Assembly: GCA_947247005.1 (NCBI GenBank)
Contig: OX365953.1
Location: forward strand, 8,933,001-8,997,000
Length of the DNA: 64,000 nt
Source: Spisula solida
Lineage: Eukaryota; Mollusca; Bivalvia; Venerida; Mactridae
Direction of reading: 5' to 3'
Below, one piece after another: positions 42,601-49,970 of this stretch (the stretch's first letter is position 1; each line of letters begins with the position of its first letter). Below the pieces are notes generated by a model that worked only from the letters and a program-made list of their open reading frames with translations, was not told where the DNA came from and searched no databases. A program made the translations under genes and the position numbers.

Positions 42601-45600
42601 TGGCCAAAATAGTTAGTGTCTAGGCCTGAAATGTAAGCCAATTTTGTAAATTAGCGAAATTTGGCAACATTTTAATGACACAAACTTATCAACTTAAACA
42701 GTAAGCAGGGGTCCTACTAAGGAAAAATGCCTGACAATGAGATACAAGTCTGTTTTGGGTGCCATTAGTAGCGACCCTGACTAATTATGGAAAGTAGTTA
42801 TAACTCACTTTTATTACATGTTCAGAAAGAGCTGCTTTTCAGCTTTCCAAAACAGTTTAGATTATGAATATATGTTATTAAATAAAAAAGTTGTGACCTT
42901 TTGAATTATTGAAAATGTGCAAAAAATCTGGAATTTTAGCACACATTTAACCCTACCAAAACGCAATTTCAAATTTTACAGTCGTTGCTAAAAAAATATG
43001 TTACATGCATTAAAAATATGTGCATGAATTTGTTTTAATAAAAAAACTTCAGTACACTTTCAGGGTTTATGTTTCATTTATAATACCAAAATCTATTGAG
43101 GAACATAGTATTATACTGTTAATAAAGTCACAATATATAAAGGTCAAACAATTTATCAGGTCTACTTACACTTGAAGACGTGGTTTTAAGAATTCCTTCG
43201 TATACAATACCATTTTTCACTTGTGCTTGAACAACACATCCCTGACGAAAAAAAATAAATAAATTTGAGAAATATACAGACAAATCTTATGAAACAGATC
43301 TAAATATCTGTCCCTTTGAATAAGAATTAAGACTAAAATAAATACTTTCTTCTACACCAGTCACAAATGACTAAATTTTTCCAAAGCACAAGAATACAAC
43401 GCAGAAGGGATAATTCTAACTAACAAGAGCGCCCTAAGGGTCCTAGGTCTCTCATCTGTCAGAGTAATGCATGCAGGCTCCTATTGTTGATAAATGAAGA
43501 ATTCCCTGACTTTTCCCCTATTACTTTTGTTCAATTTTCCGATTTCCCTGACTAATTTCAAAATACCCTGACTTTTCCCTGACCTTGAAAAAATTATGTT
43601 TTTTCCTGACTTTTCCCTGACCGTGGGAACCCTGTAATTCAGACATGTCAGGCGATTCAGCAACATAGTAAAATACTATACATGGCGTAACATGTACTCA
43701 AGAAAGGTTTAAGATACTTACAACCATTGAAAACATAACATGTGTCAACCTTGGGTTTTTATAAAGTCCTTCAATCTGAAAAATATAAGTTTGACATTAT
43801 AAAACACACAATTTGCATTTAATAAACTACAAACAATCACCAGTTCAAGTTAAGTAAATACAATATAAAAAAATAATAAAGTAATTGATAAAAGTAAACC
43901 TTGAACTGTCGAAACATTTCTTTTTTGATTTATCAATTTAAAATAAATTATTATGTATTTATAGGGAGAATGGTACTTTAGATATGACAGTTTATTAGGG
44001 CGAAGATATAGATTATACATGAATATCACTTACAGGTACATTTTTATCATTTGTCTGGCTTCTGGATTTTTGTTGCCTGAAATATTAAAAAACAATCATA
44101 ATAAGTAACTGCTAACTGAAGATCAGTATATCAGCTTGTTATAGTAATACCAGTTCAGTTGAATTTGATCACAAGTAGTTTGAACTTTCTATCTGATAAA
44201 GACAGACACCAACTGCACTTGTCAGGAAAGACACCTTTTAGTTCAAAGAAAATATTTTCTGTTTTCTTAAACTAAAGTTTATTCACTTGTCTTTCACAGG
44301 TCAGGTTAAGCCGTATCCAAATTGGATTCAAATGCAGTACCGACAGGCCTAAGGGCAACCAGTCACTTGCTACAAATTATGCATGTAGGTAACCAAAATG
44401 TCCATCAAATAGTATACCCTGCCCTCCGCAGAAACGAAAAACTATCTATTTATACTGCCTCTTTTCGAGTATTATTGACAGGTGTGCTCACCAAGGGCAG
44501 ACTTGAAAGAGGTGTGATAGTAGGAACACTCGTTCGAAATAGACTCCTTGGTTCTTAAACGTGCCCGGTGTATAATACTGGGTACAGGCAAAACTACCCC
44601 TGGATTTCCAACCAGTTCATCTGATTCTCTAGTTGGGTGGGAAACACTGAAACGCATTTCAGAAATGACAAAGTGCCTTGGCCGAGATTCGAACCAGGGA
44701 CCTCTCGATCAGTAGTCAAGAGCGTTACTTACTCAACCACGGTGCCACAAAGGCACTGGGGTACCACACATTCTGTGAATTTAGAATTACAAACTGCTTG
44801 CCTGAATCAGCTATTAAAACAAATAGTTTTCCTTTATACTTTATGCACATTTCCTGCAGAAATTACATGCACAACAGGACAAGGGCTAATCTCGGAAACT
44901 TGATGCAAAGGTTCCCCTGGCCGTAAGTGACCGAGTACGGTCTCCGTGCGATTGTCACATTATCCTACGGAGACCATACATACACAGGCAGTGAGGCTGC
45001 TCACGTACGTTGTTTTTGCATTGAAAATTTGCAGAAGGCACACCCGTAGCACATACGGGGACGAATCCATACCCCGGAGACAGTGAAAGTTTCTCATAAA
45101 CGAAGAGCGCCATGTCGTGTCTGCGTGCTCAAAAATGCATACGGAGGCAGTATTCATCACGTAAGGATTCCCAAATTATGCCCACGTAGACAGTACATAT
45201 GTTGGGTTGTGACTGCTGCTAAAGGTTATGGGTGTGACAGTTAAGAACTGATTACTAGACATTATGTCAGTTAGTAGAGCATTCGCCAGTAAGTGTACAG
45301 GGTCCAAGTTTTTAACTAGCTACCCATTTTTCTCACCTTATGACACAAATCTTATCGTGTAAAACGATTGTAAGTTAGTTATAAATGTTTATGTTTTTTT
45401 TCCCTTTTTAATGCACCGAAAATTGCTTTTTCAACAAGTGTCAAATAATTGGGTCGTAACCTTTCTCTGTTTCTGTGACAGGCAGCAGTACAGACAATCA
45501 GAATAAATTGACACTTTGACAGGACCAATATTGAATTTATGACTATGCACCTGTGATTTGCAGGTTATTCTTTAGACACAATAAATCAGTGGGCTCACGC

Positions 45601-45862
45601 TTGGTAAAATTCTTAAGGTTTCTTAGAAATGCACCATTGCCATTGGATAGTCTGAGATCATGAATCATGCCAACATGACCATTTTGTAATACAGCAATCA
45701 ATGAATTTGACAATCATGCTATGACAGTGAACGTGACATATTTGTGCAACTATACAATGTGTGCAGCATATCATACCTATCTTGTGAGTAAATGCGTTTA
45801 TCATTGCGGCCAGCGGCAGGATTCATCCGACCCCCACCTCGGTTTCGTTTGTTGTTCATCAT
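24521..45862 (-). CDS. ATXN2: Ataxin-2 (whole gene, 18 coding exons)
   Basis: Encodes an ataxin-2 homologue, a cytoplasmic RNA-associated protein that works with poly(A)-binding protein in mRNA stability, translation and stress granules (family knowledge). Eighteen exons with GT/AG junctions join in phase from ATG 45862 to a stop at 24523-24521, giving 942 residues. In order: basic Gly-rich N terminus (1-43), LSm domain (about 44-141), LsmAD (about 142-262, with NGWDANDMF and TSEEYRRREQEALKL), a disordered charged middle, the PAM2 motif LNPEAKEFVP (517-526), and a Pro/Gln/His-rich tail with 11 consecutive Gln. Vertebrate ataxin-2 is longer; ATXN2L is closer in size. The polyQ run is C-terminal, not N-terminal as in human ATXN2. 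The last exon may instead splice onward, so the final seven residues are less certain. The 3' end lies in a recent tandem duplication. Confidence 0.93.
25061..25648 (-). CDS. ATXN2: ATXN2 exon 17, long Pro/Gln/His tail
   Basis: The largest exon, 588 nt (196 codons), rich in His, Pro, Gln, Asn and Met. It contains an 11-residue Gln run coded by mixed CAA/CAG, then HHHPAPSPVHTNPNPQNM, which resembles the 'HPAPSPVQHH' segment of human ataxin-2. The first Gln-rich third is unique in this window. From 25427 leftwards the exon is duplicated in copy A at 10742-11108. Donor GTAAGT. Confidence 0.92.
26180..26342. mobile_element. Fold-back element in ATXN2 intron 16
   Basis: Two arms of about 60 bp face each other around a 42-bp loop. 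The left arm starts TATAAGGATTAAACG and the right arm ends CGTTTAATCCTATA; both contain a TGTGTAAACACTCGATCTGA-like core. A related fragment (GTTTAAACATCAGTGAAC) sits at 25816. Confidence 0.8.
26524..26662 (-). CDS. ATXN2: ATXN2 exon 16
   Basis: Encodes VMPMPAAQASGQRFMTPT and continues to NPALQASQVY. Phase 0 in, phase 1 out; acceptor ACCAG, donor GTAAGT. Met/Pro/Ser-rich tail sequence. Confidence 0.86.
27183..27343 (-). CDS. ATXN2: ATXN2 exon 15
   Basis: Encodes AVVSVKPSLDYPQSAAVQ, a Gln/Ala/Gly segment, and VINPQPTGYQMGQ. Acceptor CACAG, donor GTGAGT. Phase 1 in, phase 0 out. Part of the Pro/Gln-rich disordered tail. Confidence 0.86.
27657..28245. mobile_element. TTATGCCCC-ended element (long copy) in ATXN2 intron 14
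   Basis: Ends TTATGCCCCC and GGGGGCATAA are inverted repeats. The inside holds two tandem copies of an 'AGGTGAAGGTC...CATGCAAGTATG..AGCTTTGTAGCAAGC' block, then GGACGGAC repeats. A short copy is at 32447-32703. No coding capacity is seen. Confidence 0.7.
28248..28391 (-). repeat. Duplicated exon 14 donor segment
   Basis: About 30 bp spanning the end of exon 14 and its donor (28362-28391, GGTTACCTCTCTTTGGCTGA on the plus strand) recur at 28248-28277 with small differences. The second donor is potentially usable. Confidence 0.75.
28375..28603 (-). CDS. ATXN2: ATXN2 exon 14
   Basis: Encodes GNMSFQMSVQQTAPSPHR, PQTQSPVVLTQQMTQPMY, and a His/Pro/Ala tail ending YKVQPKRG. It is equivalent to the 'P.P..P......PVYTQP' region after PAM2 in vertebrates. 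Two in-frame acceptors are possible: 28603 (GNMSFQ first) or 28585 (MSVQQ first). The donor GTAACC region is duplicated 114 bp downstream (28248-28277). Confidence 0.87.
29078..29135 (-). CDS. ATXN2: ATXN2 exon 13, PAM2 motif
   Basis: A 58-nt exon encoding SKEPAGQVKLNPEAKEFVP. LNPEAKEFVP is a complete PAM2 motif (L-N-P-x-A-K-E-F-x-P), the peptide that docks on the MLLE domain of poly(A)-binding protein. Donor GTAAGAA. A miniature transposon begins only 21 bp upstream of the acceptor, at 29157. Confidence 0.95.
29157..29481. mobile_element. CAGTGATT-ended miniature element, copy 1 (intron 12)
   Basis: Inverted ends CAGTGATTTTTTT...AAAAAAATCACTG, 325 bp, flanked by the direct repeat AGTATT on both sides. 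Lies 21 bp upstream of the PAM2 exon's start. Second copy at 33973-34313. Confidence 0.82.
29702..29969. mobile_element. CAGGGGTG-ended miniature element, copy 1
   Basis: Ends CAGGGGTGCCAA and TTGACACCCCTG are inverted; flanked by TTCATAC on both sides. The interior has the 14-bp palindrome TCCGGAATTCCGGA. Ends of the CAGGGG type are typical of hAT-derived elements, though 8 bp is their usual target duplication. Confidence 0.8.
31169..31309. mobile_element. CATGGGTGAAAGTT-ended miniature element
   Basis: About 141 bp between CATGGGTGAAAGTT and its exact complement AACTTTCACCCATG, flanked by TATATC on both sides. A diverged relative lies near 38135-38280. Confidence 0.75.
31461..31756 (-). 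CDS. ATXN2: ATXN2 exon 12
   Basis: Encodes 98 codons of charged, disordered sequence: an Asp/Lys repeat (DDNKDNTKDKEKDKDN), a Ser/Glu-rich stretch, then PAVTVVPVSVSQQEKN and PSLGSDSVSNP. The composition matches the Lys/Glu/Ser-rich linker before the PAM2 motif in other ataxin-2 proteins. Phase 0 in, phase 2 out; donor GTAAGTAT. Confidence 0.85.
31855..32005 (-). mobile_element. tRNA-like SINE 1
   Basis: Minus-strand TAGCCTAGTGGTTGAG (A-box-like, 31979-31994) is followed about 30 bp later by CGTTCGAAATC (B-box-like, 31941-31952), then a non-tRNA tail. The spacing fits an internal polymerase III promoter of a tRNA-derived SINE. The cloverleaf is not complete, so it is not called a tRNA gene. 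Confidence 0.55.
32061..32424. repeat. Two-copy 192-bp tandem duplication in ATXN2 intron 11
   Basis: CAAGACTCCCAGACAGGCAT begins both units (32061 and 32253). They stay nearly identical through GATGAGCTAAAA, with only a couple of substitutions, so the event looks recent. Confidence 0.85.
32447..32703. mobile_element. TTATGCCCC-ended element (short copy)
   Basis: 257-bp relative of 27657-28245 with one internal block instead of two, a GGAC tetranucleotide run (about 32636-32657) and ends TTATGCCCCC/GGGGGGCATAA. It ends 46 bp past the donor of exon 11. Confidence 0.75.
32749..32798 (-). CDS. ATXN2: ATXN2 exon 11
   Basis: A 50-nt exon encoding GRDEQIKELKAFSTNFK. It corresponds to the conserved helix 'R.QI.DLK.F...F' in the centre of animal ataxin-2. 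Donor GTAGAT is weaker than consensus. A repeat with TTATGCCCCC ends inserts just downstream, at 32703. Confidence 0.88.
33346..33501 (-). CDS. ATXN2: ATXN2 exon 10
   Basis: Low-complexity Ser/Thr/Pro/His-rich segment reading DESSRQSIPASTAG through HIPHLLDGKKPTKG. Phase 1 in and out, acceptor CAG, donor GTAAG. Assigned by phase and position, since the disordered middle of ataxin-2 is poorly conserved. Confidence 0.8.
33545..33755. mobile_element. CAGGGGTG-ended miniature element, truncated copy 2
   Basis: Shares the interior and the TTGACACCCCTG end of the family, including TCCGGAATTCCGGA, but lacks the left end. Confidence 0.7.
33973..34313. mobile_element. CAGTGATT-ended miniature element, copy 2 (intron 9)
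   Basis: 341 bp, same ends and interior as 29157-29481, but includes an internal TTTTCTGGACCCTAA lacking in copy 1. No clear flanking duplication, so it may be the older insertion. Confidence 0.8.
34576..34733 (-). CDS. ATXN2: ATXN2 exon 9
   Basis: Starts in phase 2 with KYQPPFKRQPGSGG and continues through a Gly/Ser/Gln-rich segment to SVENINGG. The first residues correspond to the K/R-Y-x-P-P motif that follows LsmAD in ataxin-2. A diverged copy of the first roughly 30 nt plus acceptor intron lies at 11109-11190, at the breakpoint of copy A. Confidence 0.85.
35165..35242 (+). other. Small plus-strand ORF, MPPKK-type
   Basis: An ATG opens MPPKKTRNKRKAVEANNKYP, then LHTST and a stop, in ATXN2 intron 8 and antisense to it. 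The basic start looks protein-like, and a GTGCGCATGCAC motif lies about 110 bp upstream. No partner exon or family was recognised. It could be a retrocopy or a repeat fragment. Confidence 0.2.
35405..35575 (-). mobile_element. tRNA-like SINE 2
   Basis: Minus-strand TGGATAAGTGGTTAGC (35540-35555) and CCCTTGTTCAAATC (35493-35507) match A and B boxes. The tail (GTGCCTGGTGTATA..AC, CAACCAGT) resembles SINE 4 at 44535-44755, so the two belong to one family. Confidence 0.6.
35738..35897. repeat. 64-65 bp tandem repeat, about 2.5 units
   Basis: Units start CCAGAAGCTGGTCAGATCCC at 35738, 35802 and 35867, near-identical, in ATXN2 intron 8. Confidence 0.85.
36054..37452. mobile_element. Tc1/mariner-type DNA transposon (complete ends)
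   Basis: 1399 bp bounded by perfect 33-bp inverted repeats (36054-36086 and 37420-37452, beginning CAGGGTGTCCCAAAATAC) and flanked by the TA dinucleotide target typical of the IS630/Tc1/mariner superfamily. Inserted in intron 8 of ATXN2, with its transposase on the same (minus) strand. Perfect ends argue for a fairly recent insertion, although the transposase is broken. Confidence 0.95.
36203..37266 (-). pseudogene. Mariner-type transposase, inactivated
   Basis: The reading begins at an ATG at 37266 (MAESAEIVKLYYEMGKFPS), hits an in-frame TAA at 37209-37207, then stays open from VRRKLFELYPN. It includes a helix-turn-helix region with a basic GRPRSARSDKH linker and DDE-type motifs: IWFSDEAHFTINGHVN, SWYQQDGAAPHTA and WPPHSADLNPLDF. 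Just after the last motif, near 36390, a frameshift moves the end (WGYLKDRVYYPKPKS to the C terminus) into another frame. All three acidic catalytic positions are still present. The full family length of about 350 residues is covered. One nonsense change and one frameshift make it inactive as read. Confidence 0.92.
37757..37972 (-). CDS. ATXN2: ATXN2 exon 8, LsmAD end
   Basis: Encodes KLERGTSEEYRRREQEAL, then AAEIERCDSYKKNIAMEN, then an acidic and Ser/Gly-rich stretch ending GQGGPGK. The 'SEEYR.RE..A..LA.EIE....Y...IA.EN' pattern is the classical LsmAD helix. The downstream intron carries the mariner-type insertion. Confidence 0.94.
38537..38785. mobile_element. CAGGGGTG-ended miniature element, copy 3 (intron 7)
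   Basis: 249 bp with intact ends CAGGGGTGTCAA and TTGACACCCCTG and flanking direct repeat TTACTC. Lacks the internal palindrome of the other two copies. Confidence 0.8.
39615..39703 (-). CDS. ATXN2: ATXN2 exon 7, LsmAD
   Basis: Encodes NGWDANDMFHTNAVQFNV and YDDSLGQYT. The NGWD-x-N-x-MF block and 'Y..SL..YT' are hallmarks of LsmAD in ataxin-2 from yeast to human. Ends in phase 2, donor GTAAGTAC. Confidence 0.94.
40523..41073. repeat. 47-bp minisatellite, about 11.7 units
   Basis: Units beginning CACTTGGCCAACACACCAGA start every 47 bp from 40523 to 41040, differing mainly at one or two bases (CCGGAC, CCAGAC, CCGAAC). Because 47 is not a multiple of three and no stop falls in a unit, the plus strand is open in all three frames. 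A degenerate half-unit (CAGCCACATT) precedes the array. Lies in ATXN2 intron 6, antisense to the gene. Confidence 0.95.
41182..41255 (-). mobile_element. tRNA-like SINE 3
   Basis: Minus-strand TGGTCTAGTGGTTTAA (41231-41246) and GGTCGCAAGTTCAC (41184-41197) form A- and B-box-like blocks at tRNA spacing. The remainder of the element was not delimited. Confidence 0.5.
41351..41566. mobile_element. AGTCCCCTACCGGTTTT-ended miniature element
   Basis: 216 bp between perfect 17-bp inverted ends. Interior contains GACGGACGGACGG and 'CATACCAAGTTTCATAAACC', a common kind of molluscan repeat. In ATXN2 intron 6. Confidence 0.8.
41793..41923 (-). CDS. ATXN2: ATXN2 exon 6, start of LsmAD
   Basis: Reads SFTDTGISKFNGETKD and then RELTPWESDGGYEISLDE. 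It matches the conserved 'DKFTD...I' and 'W...D...Y.LE' segments that follow the LSm fold in ataxin-2. The acidic stretch is the beginning of the LsmAD region. Phase 1 in, phase 0 out; donor GTAAGTG. Confidence 0.92.
42156..42324 (-). CDS. ATXN2: ATXN2 exon 5, end of LSm domain
   Basis: Contains GDTVLECAHMVEDN, a Ser/Pro-rich insertion, and IIKNTDLVMLNALSIDLDY. The last part corresponds to the Sm2-like segment in ataxin-2 (pattern I-x-x-x-D-x-V-x-x-x-x-x-x-x-D-x-x-Y-A). It ends in phase 1 with donor GTAAG. Confidence 0.92.
42474..42628. mobile_element. CAGGGCTCGACACTAAC-ended miniature element
   Basis: 155 bp with imperfect inverted ends (CAGGGCTCGACACTAAC and the complement of GTTAGTGTCTAGGCCTG), flanked by AAATG on both sides. 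Interior repeats GGACCAGTGAAAATTC twice. In ATXN2 intron 4. Confidence 0.75.
43170..43241 (-). CDS. ATXN2: ATXN2 exon 4, LSm domain core
   Basis: Encodes GCVVQAQVKNGIVYEGIL then KTTSSS. This is the LSm signature strand pair (V-x-V-K-N-G-x-x-Y-E-G) of the ataxin-2 family, the RNA-binding Sm-like fold. It has 24 codons, phase 0 at both ends, and donor GTAAGTAG. Confidence 0.93.
43493..43636. repeat. CCCTGACTTTTCCCTGA-type dispersed repeat
   Basis: Several spaced copies of CCCTGACTTTTCCC in about 145 bp, ending GTGGGAACCCTG, a pattern common to a hAT-like miniature family in aquatic animals. Ends were not resolved. Confidence 0.45.
43722..43775 (-). CDS. ATXN2: ATXN2 exon 3, start of LSm domain
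   Basis: Encodes IEGLYKNPRLTHVMFSMV, which matches the opening of the ataxin-2 LSm domain (human family pattern G-x-Y-x-N-x-R-x-x-H-F). It has 18 codons, phase 0 at both ends, and donor GTAAGT. Confidence 0.9.
44034..44076 (-). CDS. ATXN2: ATXN2 exon 2
   Basis: A 43-nt exon between a CAG acceptor and GTAAGT donor, reading QQKSRSQTNDKNVP after the split Arg codon. It links the N terminus to the LSm domain and ends in phase 0. Its small size makes it support-by-phase only, but both neighbours require exactly this phase. Confidence 0.75.
44535..44755 (-). mobile_element. tRNA-like SINE 4
   Basis: Minus-strand TGGCACCGTGGTTGAGT (44731-44747) and CCCTGGTTCGAATCT (44684-44698) match A and B boxes well. 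The tail resembles SINE 2 (GTGCCCGGTGTATAAT). In ATXN2 intron 1. Confidence 0.65.
45777..45862 (-). CDS. ATXN2: ATXN2 exon 1 (start codon)
   Basis: Begins with two consecutive Met codons and reads MMNNKRNRGGGRMNPAAG, then NDKRIYSQDR across the splice. The basic, Gly-rich start resembles the short region before the LSm domain in ataxin-2 proteins, without the long Pro/Gln N terminus of vertebrates. The donor GTATGA follows at 45776 and the exon ends in phase 2. The 5' UTR and promoter must lie just above 45862; the exact transcription start was not located. Confidence 0.8.
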
Positions 45863-46505
45863 GGTAGAGTGGTTGGGTAAAACGTCATAAAGAACACGAT
45901 TACAAGGTCATAGCGTGAGTGATCCAACTCTAGAAGCTAGATCAAATGTAGGACACTAGTCACACTTTAAAAGTTCGCTATTCTGCAGTAAAGTCATTGA
46001 AAACAATCAAAACAAATAAAAATTTCTCGGCTTCGCAGAGAACATGTATAGATCACCAGCGTAGTGATACAAACACTAATTCATTTAATGACGAAATCTT
46101 AGGAAAATGATCTGATTTTAATGAATTCGCTGAAATATATATCAGTTGATAAACGGTACAGCATATTGGAATTTTGTGTGCAAATTGTGAAGGTGGAAGA
46201 CGTTTTTAATCGTTTTGCGCTGAGGACTACTTTTTGCACTACTTTAATGGAGTCGCGACAACATTTTCGTCTTCCGGTTGATCATTTTCTTTTTAAGTTG
46301 CGCATTATTTCATTTTGAAACAAATAAAGTCACTAATTAGTATGAAACCCCAAATTTAATGACTTGAATTCACTGTATTTAACCCATAACAAATGTATAC
46401 AAAAAAATAATAATTTAAGATTATTTACGAATAACAATAATGGTCGGTACCGGACAAGTGTAAAGTCATCTCATCGCAGTAGTTACCCCCCTTATTAGTC
46501 AAAGC

Positions 46506-47635
46506 TTCGGCTAATTCTGCGCAACGGGTAATTCTGCGCACCTTAATTTGCAGATTCCAGGGATAGTTTTTCTTTGGTCCTCGAGTGTTAAATTGCATGT
46601 TTGTTACTTATCATCACAAAAACGGAATCGGATTATTATTTCTACAAAAACTTGACAAAAATGTGTACCAACGCCGATTTTCAGAAATCAGACATATCAC
46701 GTGGCACATCACTGGAATAATCAAAGCACTGAGAGTACCGCTGGGAGGCGATATATAAAGCTTAAACCGACTTTACACGTTTAATGTTCGTTTTCTTACT
46801 GCCGATCTTGTCTTGAATGTCAAAATAGGCATATGTGACTATATAGGCATGTTGGGTATCTAAATAATTGTTAAAAGGTGCATATTAATTTATATGTAAT
46901 ACGTGTATTGAATGCGTATATCAAAAGTGGCTTTAAATTAATACTATGCGCCTATTTATCAGATTCTACAGTACCGTCTTGTAACCACTTCCCTCACAGC
47001 GTGAGACAGTCTATAGAAAGCGGCTAGCTAGTACAGCGACACCATATGATTGCATAACAGTACTTTGCAGACCGTATACGATTCATTGATAAAACCATCA
47101 CTTGACCGTAGTCTGAAGTTTCTAAAAATAGCTTTACAGCCGGGACATTTGATGAACACGTCATTTTCGTACTATGAAACAAGTTTGGTATCGGCCTGTG
47201 TAGTGATTTTTTTGCAAAAATATCGATTTAACGAACAGTTTCACAATAATTTTTGATCTTAGAATAAACAAATGTTGCCGATTGGCTTAAATCAGTTAAA
47301 AATTTGGAGAAACATATGTAGCAGTATTCGGAATGTTGACAGTTTCTGGAACTACTTGAATGCGGATTAACATAGCAGCCTAAAGGCGGTTAATTTTGTA
47401 TTAAGAAATGGGCAATGGTAGTAATGAGAGGCTTAAACGCCTCCCAAAAACACTTTTCTAATGGATGACGAACTTTGTTTTTTTGTCATTTTATCTTGAT
47501 GATTTTTTTTCTGTGTTAAATCAAAGAATGCATGAGTGTATATCCGTGGTTAAATATCTCGTCAGTGAAATATTTTAAACACATACAATTTTAATAAATA
47601 CAAATCACAATTCCGCATGCGCAGAATTAGCCGAA
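46506..47635. mobile_element. 1130-bp element with 18-bp inverted ends
   Basis: TTCGGCTAATTCTGCGCA at 46506-46523 is exactly complementary to TGCGCAGAATTAGCCGAA at 47618-47635. A second AATTCTGCGCA follows near the left end. The interior has no recognisable transposase and no clear flanking duplication, so a non-autonomous DNA transposon is likely. It lies about 640 bp above the ATXN2 start. Confidence 0.65.
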
Positions 47636-47929
47636 AAAAATACGTCATGTAAACCATTTGACATAGTTTAACATATGTGCGACCTTTTGCATTGTTTTCA
47701 TTTGTCAATGAATGTTGTTTCTATTCAAACAGCACCACAATTCATTCTACGAATAAAATAGTCTCAAATATGGAAGACAAATGCCTCTTACCCGACAGCA
47801 CTGTAATTCAAAACATTAAGTCACAAGTTTTCGACGACCCCTCAGCCACTCTTCGACATTTACCCCCTTGGTCATTAGGCTACCTATTCACGGAAACCTG
47901 CGTTCGAGTCTCACTGTACTAGTAGAGAC

Positions 47930-48140
47930 TAGCTATTTCTCTATGGTTGATGTACAGCCAACATCGAGATACGGTCCCTTGGAATATCCAACATGTACAG
48001 GCACTTCCCTCGCAGGTACCAATTCACACCAATGTGGGTTATTCTTGCTCAAAGAAAATTAGCAGCCTCGTAGATGGGGTTTGAACCCGGATCCTCTGGG
48101 CCATAAAACTCGCACCCTACCTCTATGCCACCGCTGGAGA
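47930..48140 (-). mobile_element. tRNA-like SINE 5
   Basis: Minus-strand CCAGCGGTGGCATAGAG (48122-48138) and CCGGGTTCAAACCCC (48076-48090) form A and B boxes, followed by a longer non-tRNA body. Confidence 0.6.
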
Positions 48141-48620
48141 CACACAATTGAGAAGTTGTCAAACTCATCATTTTTCGAATACTACCATGTACGCCTAAAC
48201 TGAAAGACATTGGTGGATCATTTATACAAATGCTGCCCGTCCGTCCGTCTATTTATACTGCATCAGCCACAAGTTTGTGAGTGGTTTATGCATGTACGCG
48301 TCAGTACAGTGTGGTTTGATAAAATAGTAAAAGTATATAAAATACATAGGGTTTTTTAAGTAAGAATGTTGTTAAAATGTTAAAAAACAAAGACTTTGTG
48401 AAAACATAAAACTCATAATATAAAAAAAAACATCAACAACACATGATATGGGATAGGATGCAGACTCCCAGACTGGCAGTTTGAAACGATTCAAATCTGA
48501 CAGGATCGCTGTATTTGCTGACAACGTGTTCTATTACATACAATAGCAACGTGTGGGTATAATTATTTGTAATAGCCAGTCAGGGTTAATATTTCACAGT
48601 TGGGAATAGAGGTAAAGCGA

Positions 48621-48927
48621 TTATAAATTCTCGCGGGATTTGGATACAATGTGGACTGGTTTGGGGACGATCGCTACAAGACCATGAATAATCTCGTGGA
48701 AAATACACAGCCTTGCAATGGATCTTTGGCTTTCAAGAGAACACCAGTCGAGAGAAGAAATCATACCTGTAGCACTGTCTCGAGGAGTGTAATAACTCGT
48801 GGTCCATCTGGCTGCCAGTCTCAGAATCATCTTTATATTGTTGATGTTTTTTTATGGTGTGAAGGCTCCAAACTGGACAGGAATATTCTTCCAGAGGTCT
48901 AACGAGAGTTTTGTAGGCCCTATACAC
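48621..48927 (-). pseudogene. Non-LTR retrotransposon reverse transcriptase, C-terminal fragment
   Basis: Two overlapping frames together resemble the region after the RT active site of LINE-type elements: YKTLVRPLEEYSCPVWS in one frame, then LRLAARWTTSYYTPRDSA and ISSLDWCSLESQRSIARL after a frameshift. Degraded and not functional. Confidence 0.75.
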
Positions 48928-49058
48928 AGCTTCTCTATTGGATAGCTTAATTGTTGGTATCTAAATTACCACAATATTTTTGGAGACAATATGCCGCATG
49001 ACTTTACAAGAATACAGATTAGGAATATGGGCCGATAATTTGCCGGCAGACATTTCTC

Positions 49059-49328
49059 TCATTTAACAAAAGCATTGTTCCAGCCATTTGGAATGTTAAG
49101 TTCTTGTATATAAGAACCGCTGAAATAAAATAGTGACAAGGGAAGCCAAAATTTTAATGTCTCAGGAAGTTTACGCATTATGAATGGTTTGATTTTGTCT
49201 GGACCACTCACCCTGTGAGGGTTTAGTTCTTTTACCAGTTTCAGTCCTCCTTGTTTGGAGGTATTTACATCATGCATGATTGGGTAGTTTACATTGTCTT
49301 CTTCCTTATTGATATTTTCTGGCAACAC
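49059..49328 (-). pseudogene. Non-LTR retrotransposon reverse transcriptase, N-terminal fragment
   Basis: Contains LNPHRVSGPDKIKPFIMR (the K-x-x-x-x-G-P-D-x-I RT block 1) and LNIPNGWNNAFVK. It sits upstream, on the same strand, of the C-terminal piece at 48621-48927. The active-site FADD segment between them is missing, so the element is internally deleted. Confidence 0.75.
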
Positions 49329-49789
49329 CCCTTTGCCTGTCAGCAGGCATCGTGATTATAAAGCTTTATTCATATTCCGCTCAACTTGAGCTCGATACTA
49401 GCTCTTAGAAAGTTCAACAATGACATAATACTCTACCAGAAAATATAACAGTATATCCATGGAACATTGAAGTTTAAATTAATTATGAGACATTTAAATG
49501 CCGTCTAAAACAATTGTTGTTTGACCACGAAATTGAGCATGAAAAAACTTTATAATCATGGGACCATGTCTTGCATTGTCATCTGAGACAGTTTGCGGAG
49601 AAGTGATTTGGCACTAAATACATACATATACATTGGAACATATTTATTTTTACCTGTATGGAGGCCGGAGTCAATAATCCCATTCCACAATTTGTCAATG
49701 GTATTCCTTCAGAATAGCCTTACCAAAATCTTCCACGTGGGAACGTAGACCCCCCCCAGTATGTTAGTTTGTACATATGTACCGTTCCA

Positions 49790-49970
49790 AGTGCTTGTTT
49801 TGGCTTGATGTCTACTAGTAGAACACAGGTGACAATATCATGGTTTCTTTTTAGGAATCCAATGGTCGTGTTGTCTTTTTGGTAGGTGCTATGTATGTGA
49901 CTGTTCCAGTTTGGGTCTGAGCTGATAGTGACACCAAGGTATTTTGCAAATGTTACCTTTTCTAAAATAT
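49790..49970 (-). pseudogene. Non-LTR retrotransposon fragment, out of order
   Basis: Minus-strand reading gives VTFAKYLGVTISSDPNWN and TTIGFLKRNHDIVTC, the segment that normally follows the RT palm and precedes YKTLVRP. Here it lies on the 5' side of block 1, so it belongs to a second insertion or a rearrangement. Confidence 0.7.
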
